Assembly: GCA_023459055.1 (NCBI GenBank)
Contig: JAEWVR010000027.1
Location: forward strand, 1 to 40,079
Length of the DNA stretch: 40,079 nt
Direction of reading: 5' to 3'
Source: Fibrobacterota bacterium
GTDB taxonomy: Bacteria > Fibrobacterota > Chitinivibrionia > Chitinivibrionales > Chitinispirillaceae
Shown here in pieces: positions 24,888-35,600 of the stretch. The notes under the pieces were generated by a model. The model saw only the letters and a program-made list of their open reading frames with translations, did not search any database and was not told where the DNA came from. A program made the translations under genes and the position numbers. Within the stretch, counting starts at the first letter, position 1; the number at the start of each line of letters is the position of its first letter.

Positions 24888-26807
24888 ATGAAAAAAAATT
24901 ACACTTTTCTTTATCTGATATTATCTACCGGTTTAACACTTTTTTTTATTTCACTCTATGTATATGATACCTTCACATGGTTTGATCTGAAAGTATTTGA
25001 TTTCGCCATGAAGTACCTTGATCAGGGCAGGACTGATTCGAATATTGTAATCATAGAATATGATGATAAGACTGCAGAAAACCAGCATGATCCGGTAACA
25101 ACCGGTGATATAATAAATTTAATACAACAGATTCAAAAAGAAAATCCCTCTGTAATTGCAATTGATAACTTTTCGGTTTACGGCAAAAGTTCAGATTCTG
25201 TTTCTTCTGATTCGCTGAAAGATTATCATAACATCTCGCTTGGGATCGGCCTTTCGGTGCCTGTATATGAGCAGGAATCAGACTCTTTACATACATCATT
25301 TGATGACATCAGATCATACTGCACTTCAGTTGACATAAATTCAGGCGTCGATTTTTATATTGCAGACAAAGTGTTCAGAGGTACAATCACCCGGAATACA
25401 AATGCATCAAGTGCAGGACACTTAGTACTCTACCCGGATGCTGATGGTGTATTCAGGCGGATACCGGCAATGATACAATGCGGGGATGGATTTTTGTTTT
25501 CTTTCGGCATTCAGGCTGCATTTGATTATCTTGGCATTAGTAAAGATGATATAAAAGTTGGTGATAACAATTTAAATAGCAAAAAGCTGAGAATCAATCA
25601 GAACGGCCTTATGCTTATCCGGTTTCAGAATCATGATTCGTCAATTAAAACGATCTCAATGATTGATATTTTAACAGCAATAAAGACAAATACGTTTTCT
25701 TCACACTATCAATCATTTTTTAGAGACAAACTTGTTTTTATTGGAAATTCGTCAATAAGAACAGCCAGGTTCTGTTCTACACCTGTCAACCCGTACATTC
25801 CATCCATACGACTCCATGCAATAGTTGCAAGCAATGTAATAACTGATGCAGTATTATATGACACAAACAGAATAACAACAATTATACTATTGCTGATAAT
25901 CGGTCTGTGCCTATCATGGCTGATGTTTATTATAAAGTCACTCAGGCTTGTCGTTTTGCTGGCAGGTATACTGCCAATACTGGTCATCGTTGGTTTCTTT
26001 ATTATTCAATCAGGAATCAACATTTCTCTGTTCACCATAACTTTTTTTACCGGCTCATTGTACCTGTTTCTGACAATATTCCGTCATCTGCATTACAAGG
26101 ATATGCTTTTAGACAAGCTGCATCTGCTGCAGAATGAGATGAGAATGAAAGAACGGCTTGTTACAATTGGAGAGATGTCATCCAAGGTTGCACATGAAAT
26201 ACGTAATCCCCTTAATGCGATTCAGCTTCATTTGAGTTTACTTAAACGTAAACAGGCTACAGGTAATATAGACGAATTTATTGATGTCATTCATGAAGAA
26301 TCAGAGAGGCTGAACAGATATATAACCAGCCTTCTTCAGTTTGGAAGACCACTTGTCCTGACCATAAAAAAAATCAATGTCATTGAAGAAATCAATTCCA
26401 TAAAGAAACTGCTGGTTCCTGAAATTAACAACAAGGCAATTGACATTCAGATCAAGCATGAGGCTACAGATCTTATCATAGCAGCAGATGGAGACCAGTT
26501 GCGCGAGGTTTTTATCAACATAATTAAAAACAGCATTGAATCTATTGATGATGGCGGAATGATTCATATCAGGACATTCTTTAAAAAAGAAATTTTCGTT
26601 ATTGAATTTACCGATAACGGAAAAGGTATTCCACAGGATATTGTTGACAAAATATTCACGCCCTTCTTCACTACTAAAAAACACGGAACCGGACTCGGGC
26701 TGGCTATTGTCAAAAAAATCATTGAAGCACATCATGGCACAATTGAAATTAATAGTACTGTTGGAAAAGGAACATCCATTACAATCGGGATTCCGGTTGA
26801 GGCTTGA
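24888..26807 (+). CDS. CHASE2-domain sensor histidine kinase
   Basis: A membrane sensor kinase of about 639 residues. An N-terminal TM helix (about 6-27) leads into a periplasmic CHASE2 domain (about 30-315: VFDFAMKYLDQGRTDSNIVIIEYDD, LYPDADGVFRRIPAM, DKLVFIGNSS), three TM helices (about 328-398), a coiled coil, and the kinase core. H-box VAHEIRNPLNAIQ has the phospho-His at about 436, then N-box NIIKNSIES, G1 DNGKGIP, F box FTPFFTTK and G2 GTGLGLAIV. The ATG at 24888 or the GTG two codons earlier could be used. The response regulator begins 18 bp downstream, so the two form a pair. Confidence 0.93.
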   Translation: MKKNYTFLYLILSTGLTLFFISLYVYDTFTWFDLKVFDFAMKYLDQGRTDSNIVIIEYDDKTAENQHDPVTTGDIINLIQQIQKENPSVIAIDNFSVYGKSSDSVSSDSLKDYHNISLGIGLSVPVYEQESDSLHTSFDDIRSYCTSVDINSGVDFYIADKVFRGTITRNTNASSAGHLVLYPDADGVFRRIPAMIQCGDGFLFSFGIQAAFDYLGISKDDIKVGDNNLNSKKLRINQNGLMLIRFQNHDSSIKTISMIDILTAIKTNTFSSHYQSFFRDKLVFIGNSSIRTARFCSTPVNPYIPSIRLHAIVASNVITDAVLYDTNRITTIILLLIIGLCLSWLMFIIKSLRLVVLLAGILPILVIVGFFIIQSGINISLFTITFFTGSLYLFLTIFRHLHYKDMLLDKLHLLQNEMRMKERLVTIGEMSSKVAHEIRNPLNAIQLHLSLLKRKQATGNIDEFIDVIHEESERLNRYITSLLQFGRPLVLTIKKINVIEEINSIKKLLVPEINNKAIDIQIKHEATDLIIAADGDQLREVFINIIKNSIESIDDGGMIHIRTFFKKEIFVIEFTDNGKGIPQDIVDKIFTPFFTTKKHGTGLGLAIVKKIIEAHHGTIEINSTVGKGTSITIGIPVEA

Positions 26808-26825
26808 CATACGGAGTTTTTCTAC

Positions 26826-28187
26826 ATGAAAAAAATTGGTGTACTTATTGTTGATGATGAAAAAAATACATGTACCGGGATCAAATACGCGCTTGATGAT
26901 AACCGGTATAGCGTAGATACTGCTGAAAATATAAAAACCGGCCTGACGCTATTTAAGCAGAAACAGCCTCAAATTGTCATTACCGATTTAAGGATGGAAG
27001 GCGAAACTGATGGTTTTATATTGTTGAAAAAAATCAAGGAAGAGAATCCTGATACCATTGTCATAATGATAACGGCTTACGGTGATGTGGAGAAAGCTGT
27101 TACAGCAATGCAGGAAGGCGCCTATGATTTTGTAACAAAACCCTTTACAGCGGATCAGATTGAGATAAAAGTAAACAAGGCTGCAGAAACAATCAAATTG
27201 ATTGACAATAATAGAAACCTTCGTCGTGAACTTTCAAGTCAATTTGAAATGATAGGCAATTCCGATGCAATTCAGAAATTGAAAGAGCAGATTTCACTGA
27301 TTGCACCGTCTGACAGGCCGGTACTTATTCTTGGAGAAAATGGTACTGGAAAAGAACTTGTTGCACGGGCTATTCAGCAATTTTCATTAAGATCTTCGGG
27401 TCCTTTTGTGCAGGTGAACTGCGCCGCCATTCCGGAAACACTTATTGAAGCAGAACTGTTCGGTTCCAAAAAAGGTTCTTTCTCCTATTCTATTGAGAAT
27501 AAATCCGGAAAATTTGAACAGGCAGATAGCGGCACATTGTTTCTTGACGAGATTGGAGACATGTCGCTTAATGCACAGTCTAAAGTTCTAAGGGCAATTG
27601 AATACAATGAAATAACCCTGATTGGGGCTGAAAAACCCATACAGGTTGACGTAAGAGTTATCGCAGCAACAAACAAAAATCTCTCTCAGATGGTATCAGA
27701 TAACAAATTCAGAGAGGATCTTTACTATAGGTTAAATGTACTGCCGATATATGTGCCGGCTCTGAAAGAAAGAGCTGATGATATTCCACTTTTAATTGAG
27801 CATTTTATTAATAAAAATGGATATATATCAGAAGCAGGTACTCTTTTTACAAAAGATGCAATCAGGGTGCTTCAGTCATGGAGCTGGCCCGGTAATATAC
27901 GGGAATTAAAAAACATTGTAGAACGGGCATGTATTCTGGGCAGAAATAAAACAGTTGATGCAGAAATGATTCAATCGTTTCTGTCCGGAGCTCCTGTTAA
28001 AAGTAAAGATTCTATTGATACCGGTTTCCCCCTGAAGGAAGCCCGTGAGAATTTTGAGCGCAAATATATTATCAGGGTATTGGAAGAGTGCGGAAACAAT
28101 AAATCAAAAGCAGCCGAGCGGCTTGGACTGCAGCGCAGTTATCTTCACCAGAAGCTCACTGAACTTGGAATAAATGATAAAGATTGA
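26826..28187 (+). CDS. NtrC-family response regulator with altered GAFTGA loop
   Basis: The partner of the CHASE2 kinase, 453 residues. The receiver domain has acidic D10/D11, phospho-acceptor D54, T83 and K105. The AAA+ domain has Walker A GENGTGKE (170-177), Walker B GTLFLDEIGD (236-245) and arginine-finger region FREDLYYRLNVLPI. A C-terminal Fis-type HTH (NNKSKAAERLGLQRSYLHQKL) binds DNA. The sigma-54 contact loop, GAFTGA in normal enhancer-binding proteins, reads GSFSYS (217-222). That loop is needed to engage sigma-54, so this protein may act without sigma-54 or through an unusual contact. Confidence 0.93.
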   Translation: MKKIGVLIVDDEKNTCTGIKYALDDNRYSVDTAENIKTGLTLFKQKQPQIVITDLRMEGETDGFILLKKIKEENPDTIVIMITAYGDVEKAVTAMQEGAYDFVTKPFTADQIEIKVNKAAETIKLIDNNRNLRRELSSQFEMIGNSDAIQKLKEQISLIAPSDRPVLILGENGTGKELVARAIQQFSLRSSGPFVQVNCAAIPETLIEAELFGSKKGSFSYSIENKSGKFEQADSGTLFLDEIGDMSLNAQSKVLRAIEYNEITLIGAEKPIQVDVRVIAATNKNLSQMVSDNKFREDLYYRLNVLPIYVPALKERADDIPLLIEHFINKNGYISEAGTLFTKDAIRVLQSWSWPGNIRELKNIVERACILGRNKTVDAEMIQSFLSGAPVKSKDSIDTGFPLKEARENFERKYIIRVLEECGNNKSKAAERLGLQRSYLHQKLTELGINDKD

Positions 28188-28209
28188 CAATAAGGACTGA
28201 TGGGAAATT

Positions 28210-31014
28210 ATGATTCCTCTGATACTCAAGAATTGCATATCAGTTACAGCGTTTATTGTTATATCAGCGCTTAACACCAGTGCATTCGATAAAATCACAT
28301 ACGAATCAGACGGCTATGGCAGCACTGAAAAGGATGCAGTTTCAAATGCGCTTAAAAAAGTAAGCTGGAGTTGTATCACTGATTTTTCAGAGATGCCTCC
28401 GGATTCAATAAAAAGCATTGTACAGAAAATTGATCTTTCGACACTTGTCAAATCTTATTCAGTTTTGAAATCATCAGATTCCACGGAAAATGATTCAACA
28501 AAAGTCTCCGTTCATGCAGAAATGAACATGCCGGAAGTTATCAATTTACTGGAAAAACATCATGCAAAATCACCTCTGAACTATTATCCACGGGTATTAC
28601 TGGACATTAAAAATAACAGCACAGGGCAAATAGATGGCAGAGATGCGTTTATGAGAATGATAGAGAATAAATTGACAGGTAAAAAGATGGTACTCTATAG
28701 CCATAATGTTACAGACTCACTCTTTCCCCGATCCAGGGCACTAGGTACTGGTGAGAATCCTGATAGTTACTATAAGGCAGGTGCAGATTTTGCCATTACA
28801 GGCTCAATAGAAACAGGAGAACCTTATACGGTTGAAGTGTATGGAACCAAACAGAAGAGAGTGTCGTGCTGTGCAAACCTGCAGCTTGTGGATTGCTCTG
28901 ATGCAAGAGTACTCACATCAGTCTCATTATGTGAAGATTGGGGTTCCCAGAGTGAGACTATGGCCTGTGAAAAATGTTTTGATGTCCTCTTAAAGAACAA
29001 AAAATTTACCCTTATAGATTCGATTGAAACAATCTGGGGAAATTATCAATATTCAGTATTCCCGGTTTCAATCAACCTTCATGATCTTGAAAATAGTAAA
29101 ATTATTGAAATCGAAAACAACATTAAGAAACTACCCTCTGTTATAAAAATTGCATCAAAAATACTGAATGAAAAAGAAAGCAGACTTAACATCCTCTGCA
29201 GAGGATCGATGCTTGATATTTTCAATAGCATTTCGGATATAAAAGATATTTCTATCTCAATTTCTGCAAAGGGATACATGCATATTTATGACAACACTCC
29301 CGATACAAAATCAGACAATCTGGCCAGCACGCAAACTGTAACAGATACAAATATTACTATTAACCAGATAAGTGTTACCGGATATACAATTCCTCCATTG
29401 TATCCGTGTGCTGCCGCAAATTACTCCTCCCAGCCATATGGTACAATTACCCTGAGTAACAATACTCAGAAAAAGCTCGAAAAAGTGAGGCTATCATCAA
29501 CAATCAGCGACTTATCAATGCCACACGATACAATAATCGATCTGATTGTACCACACAAAGAGGTAAACATACCGATAACCGCAGTTATTGACCAGAAGAA
29601 AATTCAGAAAATTGAGCATTCAACAACTACGAAATTATCTGTTCGTTGTTCCTTTAAAGAAGAAAACAAAATCAATACCACAGACTTCCATCTACCTGTA
29701 ACTATCAACGGTCTTAATGATTTTGACTGGAAAAAACCTGAAATGATCTCGTCATTTATCACTCCTGCAGATCAGGTTGCAAAAGAGCTTTCACGCCTGG
29801 CACTGTCATCAGTTAATTACAGCATTGATTCACTACCTCAGAATATAACGCAGGCAATTGCTGTTTATGAGTGTCTTAGAAAAGCAGGTATTGCCTACAT
29901 TAAAGATATTACTGTCAGAAAGAATATTGACAACATTCAATTTCCTTTTCAGACCATACTTATGGGTACCGGAGATTGCGATGATACAAGTATATTGCTT
30001 GCGTCTTTACTTGAAAGTATCGGAATTGAAACCTCAATGCTTGTGTCAGATAATCATGTTCTTATTATGTTTAATACAGGTGTACACAGCAAAAATTCCT
30101 ACCTCATATCGCACGATACATCTAAGTATATTGTTTACAAAGACATGATCTGGCTGCCGGTTGAAACAACAAATTTCAACACCATGTCATTTCTGGATGC
30201 CTGGAAAAAAGGCCTTGAACAATACCATGATTCAAGAGATTATGGTTTTATATCCATAATCAATACGCATCAGTCTTGGGAAACGTATCCGCCGGCTAAT
30301 CCTTTTCATGATGAAATTACAATTCCAAAAATCAATAGTGATGATTTACATAACACAATTGACAATATTGTAAATCAATTTGTAATCAATCGCAACGAAG
30401 AACTTGAAAAGGTTGAAAAAAAGTACCTGTCCATGTCTGTCAAAAACCCTGATAAAGCTCAATTTAACCGGCTTGGAATATTGTATGCTCAAAACAAACA
30501 GTATAATAAATCACTTGTTAATTTCAGAAAAGCATTTGAAGCAGATACCCTTGATCCTGATGTTTCTGTAAATCTTGCCAATATTTATTGCCTGACAGGC
30601 CGGTATGATTCTGCGGAACAGCTCTATTCTCATGCAGTCCAAAGAAATCCTTCTGATTACAGTTATTACCTGAATCAGTATCTTTTCTATCTGAAATCGA
30701 ATCAGCCTGAAAAAAGTACTGAATCACTACGGAAGTTCATAGAAAAAGCTGGTGTAAAGAAACTGAATTCATATCTGGGTTTAGATCTCGCATCAGATTT
30801 ATCAGACTGGAATGAATCAAACAAAGGTGGAAATGTTTCAAATGATAGATACAGTATATCGATTCAATTAATTAAAAATTCAATTAAAAGGTTAGGTAAA
30901 ACAATCACTGCACCAGGAAAAAAACGAGGTACTCCGGTAATTCTTCCTGTTGGAGACAGAATTAATATGGTAGATCTCCGTAACCTCTTCTTTTTTAAAG
31001 CGTTGCAGGATTAA
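28210..31014 (+). CDS. Periplasmic FlgT/LPP20-like, transglutaminase-like and TPR protein
   Basis: A 934-residue exported protein (signal peptide 1-25). The N-terminal part (ITYESDGYGSTEKDAVSNALKKV) resembles the FlgT-N/LPP20 fold. The next part (about 125-265) resembles CsgG/FlgT-middle modules and is Cys-rich. After a beta region comes a transglutaminase-like domain (about 540-660) with GTGDCDDTSILLASLL (Cys590), DNHVLIMF (His616) and WLPVETT as third-residue site. At least two TPR units follow (about 750-850). The C-terminus is basic. The catalytic residues look complete, so it may be a peptidase or amidase or cross-linking enzyme. It lies 22 bp after the regulator gene, in the same operon. 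Confidence 0.75.
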   Translation: MIPLILKNCISVTAFIVISALNTSAFDKITYESDGYGSTEKDAVSNALKKVSWSCITDFSEMPPDSIKSIVQKIDLSTLVKSYSVLKSSDSTENDSTKVSVHAEMNMPEVINLLEKHHAKSPLNYYPRVLLDIKNNSTGQIDGRDAFMRMIENKLTGKKMVLYSHNVTDSLFPRSRALGTGENPDSYYKAGADFAITGSIETGEPYTVEVYGTKQKRVSCCANLQLVDCSDARVLTSVSLCEDWGSQSETMACEKCFDVLLKNKKFTLIDSIETIWGNYQYSVFPVSINLHDLENSKIIEIENNIKKLPSVIKIASKILNEKESRLNILCRGSMLDIFNSISDIKDISISISAKGYMHIYDNTPDTKSDNLASTQTVTDTNITINQISVTGYTIPPLYPCAAANYSSQPYGTITLSNNTQKKLEKVRLSSTISDLSMPHDTIIDLIVPHKEVNIPITAVIDQKKIQKIEHSTTTKLSVRCSFKEENKINTTDFHLPVTINGLNDFDWKKPEMISSFITPADQVAKELSRLALSSVNYSIDSLPQNITQAIAVYECLRKAGIAYIKDITVRKNIDNIQFPFQTILMGTGDCDDTSILLASLLESIGIETSMLVSDNHVLIMFNTGVHSKNSYLISHDTSKYIVYKDMIWLPVETTNFNTMSFLDAWKKGLEQYHDSRDYGFISIINTHQSWETYPPANPFHDEITIPKINSDDLHNTIDNIVNQFVINRNEELEKVEKKYLSMSVKNPDKAQFNRLGILYAQNKQYNKSLVNFRKAFEADTLDPDVSVNLANIYCLTGRYDSAEQLYSHAVQRNPSDYSYYLNQYLFYLKSNQPEKSTESLRKFIEKAGVKKLNSYLGLDLASDLSDWNESNKGGNVSNDRYSISIQLIKNSIKRLGKTITAPGKKRGTPVILPVGDRINMVDLRNLFFFKALQD

Positions 31015-31062
31015 TATTATTTTGGTTTGTTATTTATTATTTTCCAAAGCTCACAAATGGAC

Positions 31063-31078
31063 TCTGAAACGTTTCAGA
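31063..31078. promoter_or_regulatory. Perfect 16-bp palindrome TCTGAAACGTTTCAGA
   Basis: The centre AAACGTTT matches the LacI-family operator signature, and the whole is close to the classic TGAAACGTTTCA type. It is placed 82 bp upstream of the CsgG/PEGA start, in the 145-bp gap after the transglutaminase gene. This supports an internal promoter and the later start of the downstream gene. Confidence 0.5.
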
Positions 31079-31159
31079 TATTCAATTCAAGGTGTCTGTT
31101 TTGAATTTAAAAAAACAAATCAGACTGGTATATCAACAAAAAGCGATTTGAACATATTT

Positions 31160-32410
31160 ATGTATAGTATTATCAAAACACTTGCAGTCCTGATTGTTGC
31201 GACCTCACTATCTCTTGCTCAATCTTCAGATCAGAAGACCAGTCTTGCGGTTCTGGATTTTATAGGGCGTAATATAAGTGCGGCCGATGCTGTTACTTTA
31301 TCAGATAGATTCAGGTTTGAACTTCTGAAAACAAACAAATTTTCTGTTATGGAAAGAAATCATATGAATCTGATTTTTCAGGAACAGAATTTTCAAAGGT
31401 CTGAATGTGACGAGACATGTGCTGTTGAAGCCGGACAGATTGCAGCAGTTAATAAGATAATAACCGGTGCAGTTACAAAATTTGGAAAAATATATACAGT
31501 CAATATCAGAATGATTGATGTTGCAACCGGAAAGATTGACAAAGAAACAAACAACGACTGCGAATGCAAGAAGGAAAAGCTTCTGACATTCATCATGAAA
31601 GACGCGGCACTTAAAATGGCCGGGTTCAAAGAAAACAGTTCAAATGATGATTTTTCATCAGTAAAAGTTATAACCAATATCCCTGGTGCATCATTGATTA
31701 TCGATGGTAATTCAACTGAAAGAAAAACACCGGTAACAATAGACAGCCTGTTATCCGGAAAACATGCAATAGTCGCCTCACTTGGAAACCTGCATGCAAA
31801 AAAGGCAGTTTTTGTAGAAAAATCCACAACAAAAGAGGTAAAACTTGACCTTCATGAAACAGGGTCGCTGCTTAGTATAATTACCAATCCGGCAAATGCA
31901 GAAATATTTGTGGATAAAAAAATCTCCAACCAACACGCTTCAGGAATAAGCTCGCCTTCAGTGATTCAAACAAAACCGGACGAATTCACACTTGACATTT
32001 TCAAGCCAGGATACAACGATACATCCATTACGTTTAAATCCACGCGCAACGGGCCTGAGGTACTTTTTGTCGACCTCAACCCTCTTGACAGTAAACATAG
32101 TAACAAACAGATGACCATATTGCGGCACAGAAAAAAAAGTAAAACCGGTATGATCATCTCAATTCCCTCTTTCGGGATATGTTGCGGTGCTGCATACCTT
32201 TTATACAGATCTATAAATTATTACGATGATGCAGAAGATTATAAACGGCTACTGAATAGCTCAGAACTAAAAAGCGGTAGTGCATTCGATCAGATAATGA
32301 AAAAAAACAGAGATGCAGCATTAAGTGGAGATAATAGCAAAACAGCTGCAATGATACTCGGTAGTGCAGGTCTTCTGGGACTCACTGCCGGATTAACGCT
32401 CTATTTTTAG
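31160..32410 (+). CDS. CsgG/LpoB-like lipoprotein-fold protein with PEGA domains
   Basis: An exported protein of about 416 residues: a signal peptide (1-20, ending LAQS), a CsgG-like domain (about 27-155: TSLAVLDFIGRNISAADAVTLSDRFRFELLKTNKFSVMERNHM...), two PEGA modules (about 168-232 and 236-308; VKVITNIPGASLIIDG, LLSIITNPANAEIFVDKK), a basic stretch, and two hydrophobic helices (about 330-350 and 396-415). CsgG-like folds occur in outer-membrane complexes and PEGA domains in envelope anchors, so a scaffold role is likely. An in-frame TTG at 31022 would extend the ORF, but the extension is not signal-like and covers the palindrome. Confidence 0.8.
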   Translation: MYSIIKTLAVLIVATSLSLAQSSDQKTSLAVLDFIGRNISAADAVTLSDRFRFELLKTNKFSVMERNHMNLIFQEQNFQRSECDETCAVEAGQIAAVNKIITGAVTKFGKIYTVNIRMIDVATGKIDKETNNDCECKKEKLLTFIMKDAALKMAGFKENSSNDDFSSVKVITNIPGASLIIDGNSTERKTPVTIDSLLSGKHAIVASLGNLHAKKAVFVEKSTTKEVKLDLHETGSLLSIITNPANAEIFVDKKISNQHASGISSPSVIQTKPDEFTLDIFKPGYNDTSITFKSTRNGPEVLFVDLNPLDSKHSNKQMTILRHRKKSKTGMIISIPSFGICCGAAYLLYRSINYYDDAEDYKRLLNSSELKSGSAFDQIMKKNRDAALSGDNSKTAAMILGSAGLLGLTAGLTLYF

Positions 32411-32584
32411 TATTATTCAATACAATTATCAGTATTTTTTAATCGGATCTTTTTTCCGGCTCTAATTATTCCTGCGGAAGCGCACAGCCAGCCAATCCCT
32501 GATTTATTTGAATTTCCCACAAATCATGGTGTGTCTTTTAAAAAGGTAAAATCACTTCCTTAAAAAAAAGACATTTACTATCTT

Positions 32585-32605
32585 ATCCACTCAAACCAAG
32601 TGGAT
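32585..32605 (+). other. Leader hairpin before the PKD lipoprotein gene
   Basis: ATCCACT (32585-32591) pairs perfectly with AGTGGAT (32599-32605), loop CAAACCA. It ends 17 bp before the ATG, next to the G-rich ribosome site. It may modulate translation. The rest of the 212-bp gap 32411-32622 shows nothing recognisable. Confidence 0.35.
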
Positions 32606-32622
32606 TAACCGGGGGGCAAGGG

Positions 32623-35600
32623 ATGAAAACCACACAATCTTTAAATTATGTATTGCCATTTTTTATGTTGTTTTTTTTGTGTACTAATGATGATGTAGTA
32701 TTCAAACCGACTTTAAAAGGCTATTCAGTAGAAATAATTCTAACAGACTCATTATCCGGGGCAACGATAACAGACTATGTGTATCCAGGTCAGAAAATAC
32801 AGTTCTCTGGAACAATTAAGAATGGTGATACATCAAGAGTAACGCCACAGTGGAGTATTTCACAATCTGCACGTTACAATTTCTATCATGAATTCGCATC
32901 AGCAGGTGATACTCAAGTCATTTTTACAATCACGGATAACGCTGGATTTACACTAAGCGACACACTGATCGTTCATGTTAAAAAAATTGACAATGCACTA
33001 CTATCAGGCAGGGCATTTCTCAATGGATTAATTGATCACCGTAATATCAAAGTTACATTTCGCTCAAGTGATCTTCATGAAACTATATTCATAACTGATT
33101 CAAGTGGTCAATATGCTAAGAACAGTGAAATTGCACCAGGAACCTACACCTTGACTGCTGAGGAGATTTCGTCCGGATATATTTACAGCAAATATTCTGA
33201 TACTACAATTATTTACAAAGGCAAAACAAACCTCATTTCCGACATCATTCTTAAATGGTCTTATTCGATAACACCAGAGAATGTATTTTTACAAAACGAT
33301 ACTATTATTCCTCCTCATTGCAGCCTGAATTTCCCGATTGACATAACTGACATATACGGAAGCAAGGTAACAAAAACCTATTCTGTTGTTTTAAATAATT
33401 CGCAAACACCAGCAGTACTCGCTACTCCTGTGTATACATTCAATGATTGCGGTTCTTATAAAATTTCAATAAGCTCCAGAGATTCAGCGAATAATACAGA
33501 ATATAAAGATACAATCAATGTTTACGCGACTTGGGATAATCGGAATATCATCAAGCCCGGTTTAAAAACTCAGGTGATAGCAGGCTCTACATCACTACTT
33601 GTCAACAACAGAAACCGAAAAACTGAGGGAATACGACTATTTTCATGGGATTTTGATGGCGATGGAAAGAACGAAAAGGACACTTCATTGAGTTCAAATG
33701 CTTTATATACAAATACAATCCCCGGAATCGATACAGCAATATGTAAATCCTATTTAAAAAACGGTACTGTTGTCTATGATTCGTTTTTTATCAATGTACT
33801 TCCCAATACTGTTAGTAGCCTTTATGCATATGATCTGAAAGTACGCGACGTACTGACCAATGAAATAATAAGCGCAGATCAGATTGTATTTGCAGGTAAA
33901 GAATTGTCGTTCACAGCCGAGGTTACCAGTGGTGATATAAGTAAAGTAAAGCCGCTCTGGAGGGTAGGCAATAGCGGATCCGATATAATCAATTCTTTTT
34001 CTTTCCAGCGTATTTTTAAAGATACTGGTTTTGTAACTATTGTGTTCAGCATTACAGACAGCACAGGCGCATCATGCAAAGACACATTTGCCCTTTATGT
34101 CAGCAATGTAATTAAGGGCGGAGCTGTAAGGGGAAAAGCTCTTTATAAAGATAAGATCAATCATCATGGAATTATTGTCAGGGTGATGAGCAGAGGCATT
34201 CCTGTAAGCACGATGCACACAGATGTTGCCGGTTTTTATATATCAGCTGATAGTATTCCTCAGGGAACCTATGATATCATTGCGCACGACACCAGTACTA
34301 ACAGTGAATACATCCCGGATACCATTAAAAATGTTACCATCAGCAACGGGATATTTACAAGTGCAAATCTGGTTTTAGAAGATACAACCGGGCCTCATTT
34401 CGCCGATGTAACACCGTCGGATTATCTGTTCAATGATACCCTTTCACTATCAGCACAAATCACCGATCTGGGTGCAGGTATGGATCAAAGTTCATTTATA
34501 TTGACTGTTAATGATACTCTTGTAAACAACACCGCTTATACTCTGAATAGTTCAAAATTACAGTATTCATCAAAAGTCAATTGTGGTAATTATAGTATTA
34601 AAGCTACAGTGAAAGATAGTGCAGGGAACATGTCGGAAACAGTTAAATGGACCTTTTCACGTGTGGATACATCAGCTCTCAAACCTCTTAAAACCGGAGA
34701 CAGTATAGAAATTTCCATAAATGATTCTTTACTGTTTTTTCCGTATGATAAATGGCTGAATGAAAAAACACATACATTCACAGTGCTTATTGACAACAAG
34801 GTATTGATTGATTCCCTGAGTGTCACAAATGCAAAATATGTGTTTAAAACCGAAGGGTATTATACAATCAGGTACTTGGAATCATTTCAGGGACAAGAGC
34901 TGAAGAGTGGAATTGCGCATGTAAATGTTATTAATGATGCACCAGTGGTTTCACTGCCTCAGGATACGTTAATAGATCTGAACACCTCACTTACAATCAA
35001 AAGCAGCGTAATTCAGAAATACGGCAGGATTGTTTCATATGTCTGGAAAACCGGAGATTCCGTTATCGCCGGGGCGACATCAGATTTTCTTGTTACTCAG
35101 CCGGAATCGTTACCGGGCGTGAAATCGTATATATTAACCTGTACCGACGATGATAACAACATTGCTTCTGACACAATGATTGTATCATTTGGTAAATGGG
35201 TTGTACTTGGCAATAAGGGATTCACTGATATAGCAGATTTCCAATGTATGACGGTTTGTAATGGTACACCATATGTAGCATATAGAACAGATCATGCACT
35301 GGATTTGTATCTCCGTTGCATGATGTTTACAGGGAATAAATGGGTTGCCGCCGGAGATACGATTGGACAATTTGTGAGATCATTCTCAATCAATTCAATC
35401 GAATCATATCCGGTTATAGCATATTGTGATGTTAACAGTATAAATGACCAGGTATTATATACGACATTTAAAGGTGATATCTGGGAAAAAGATGCAACGC
35501 TATCAAAATCAAATTTTTCAGTAGACATACTCGATTCAAATGCTTTGCATTTACAAATAAACAACAATGAACCATATATTTCTTACGCCAGTACTGACGA

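Noticed and set aside
32585..32605. DnaA box (TTATCCAC)
   Set aside because: A single imperfect match that is explained by one arm of a leader hairpin.
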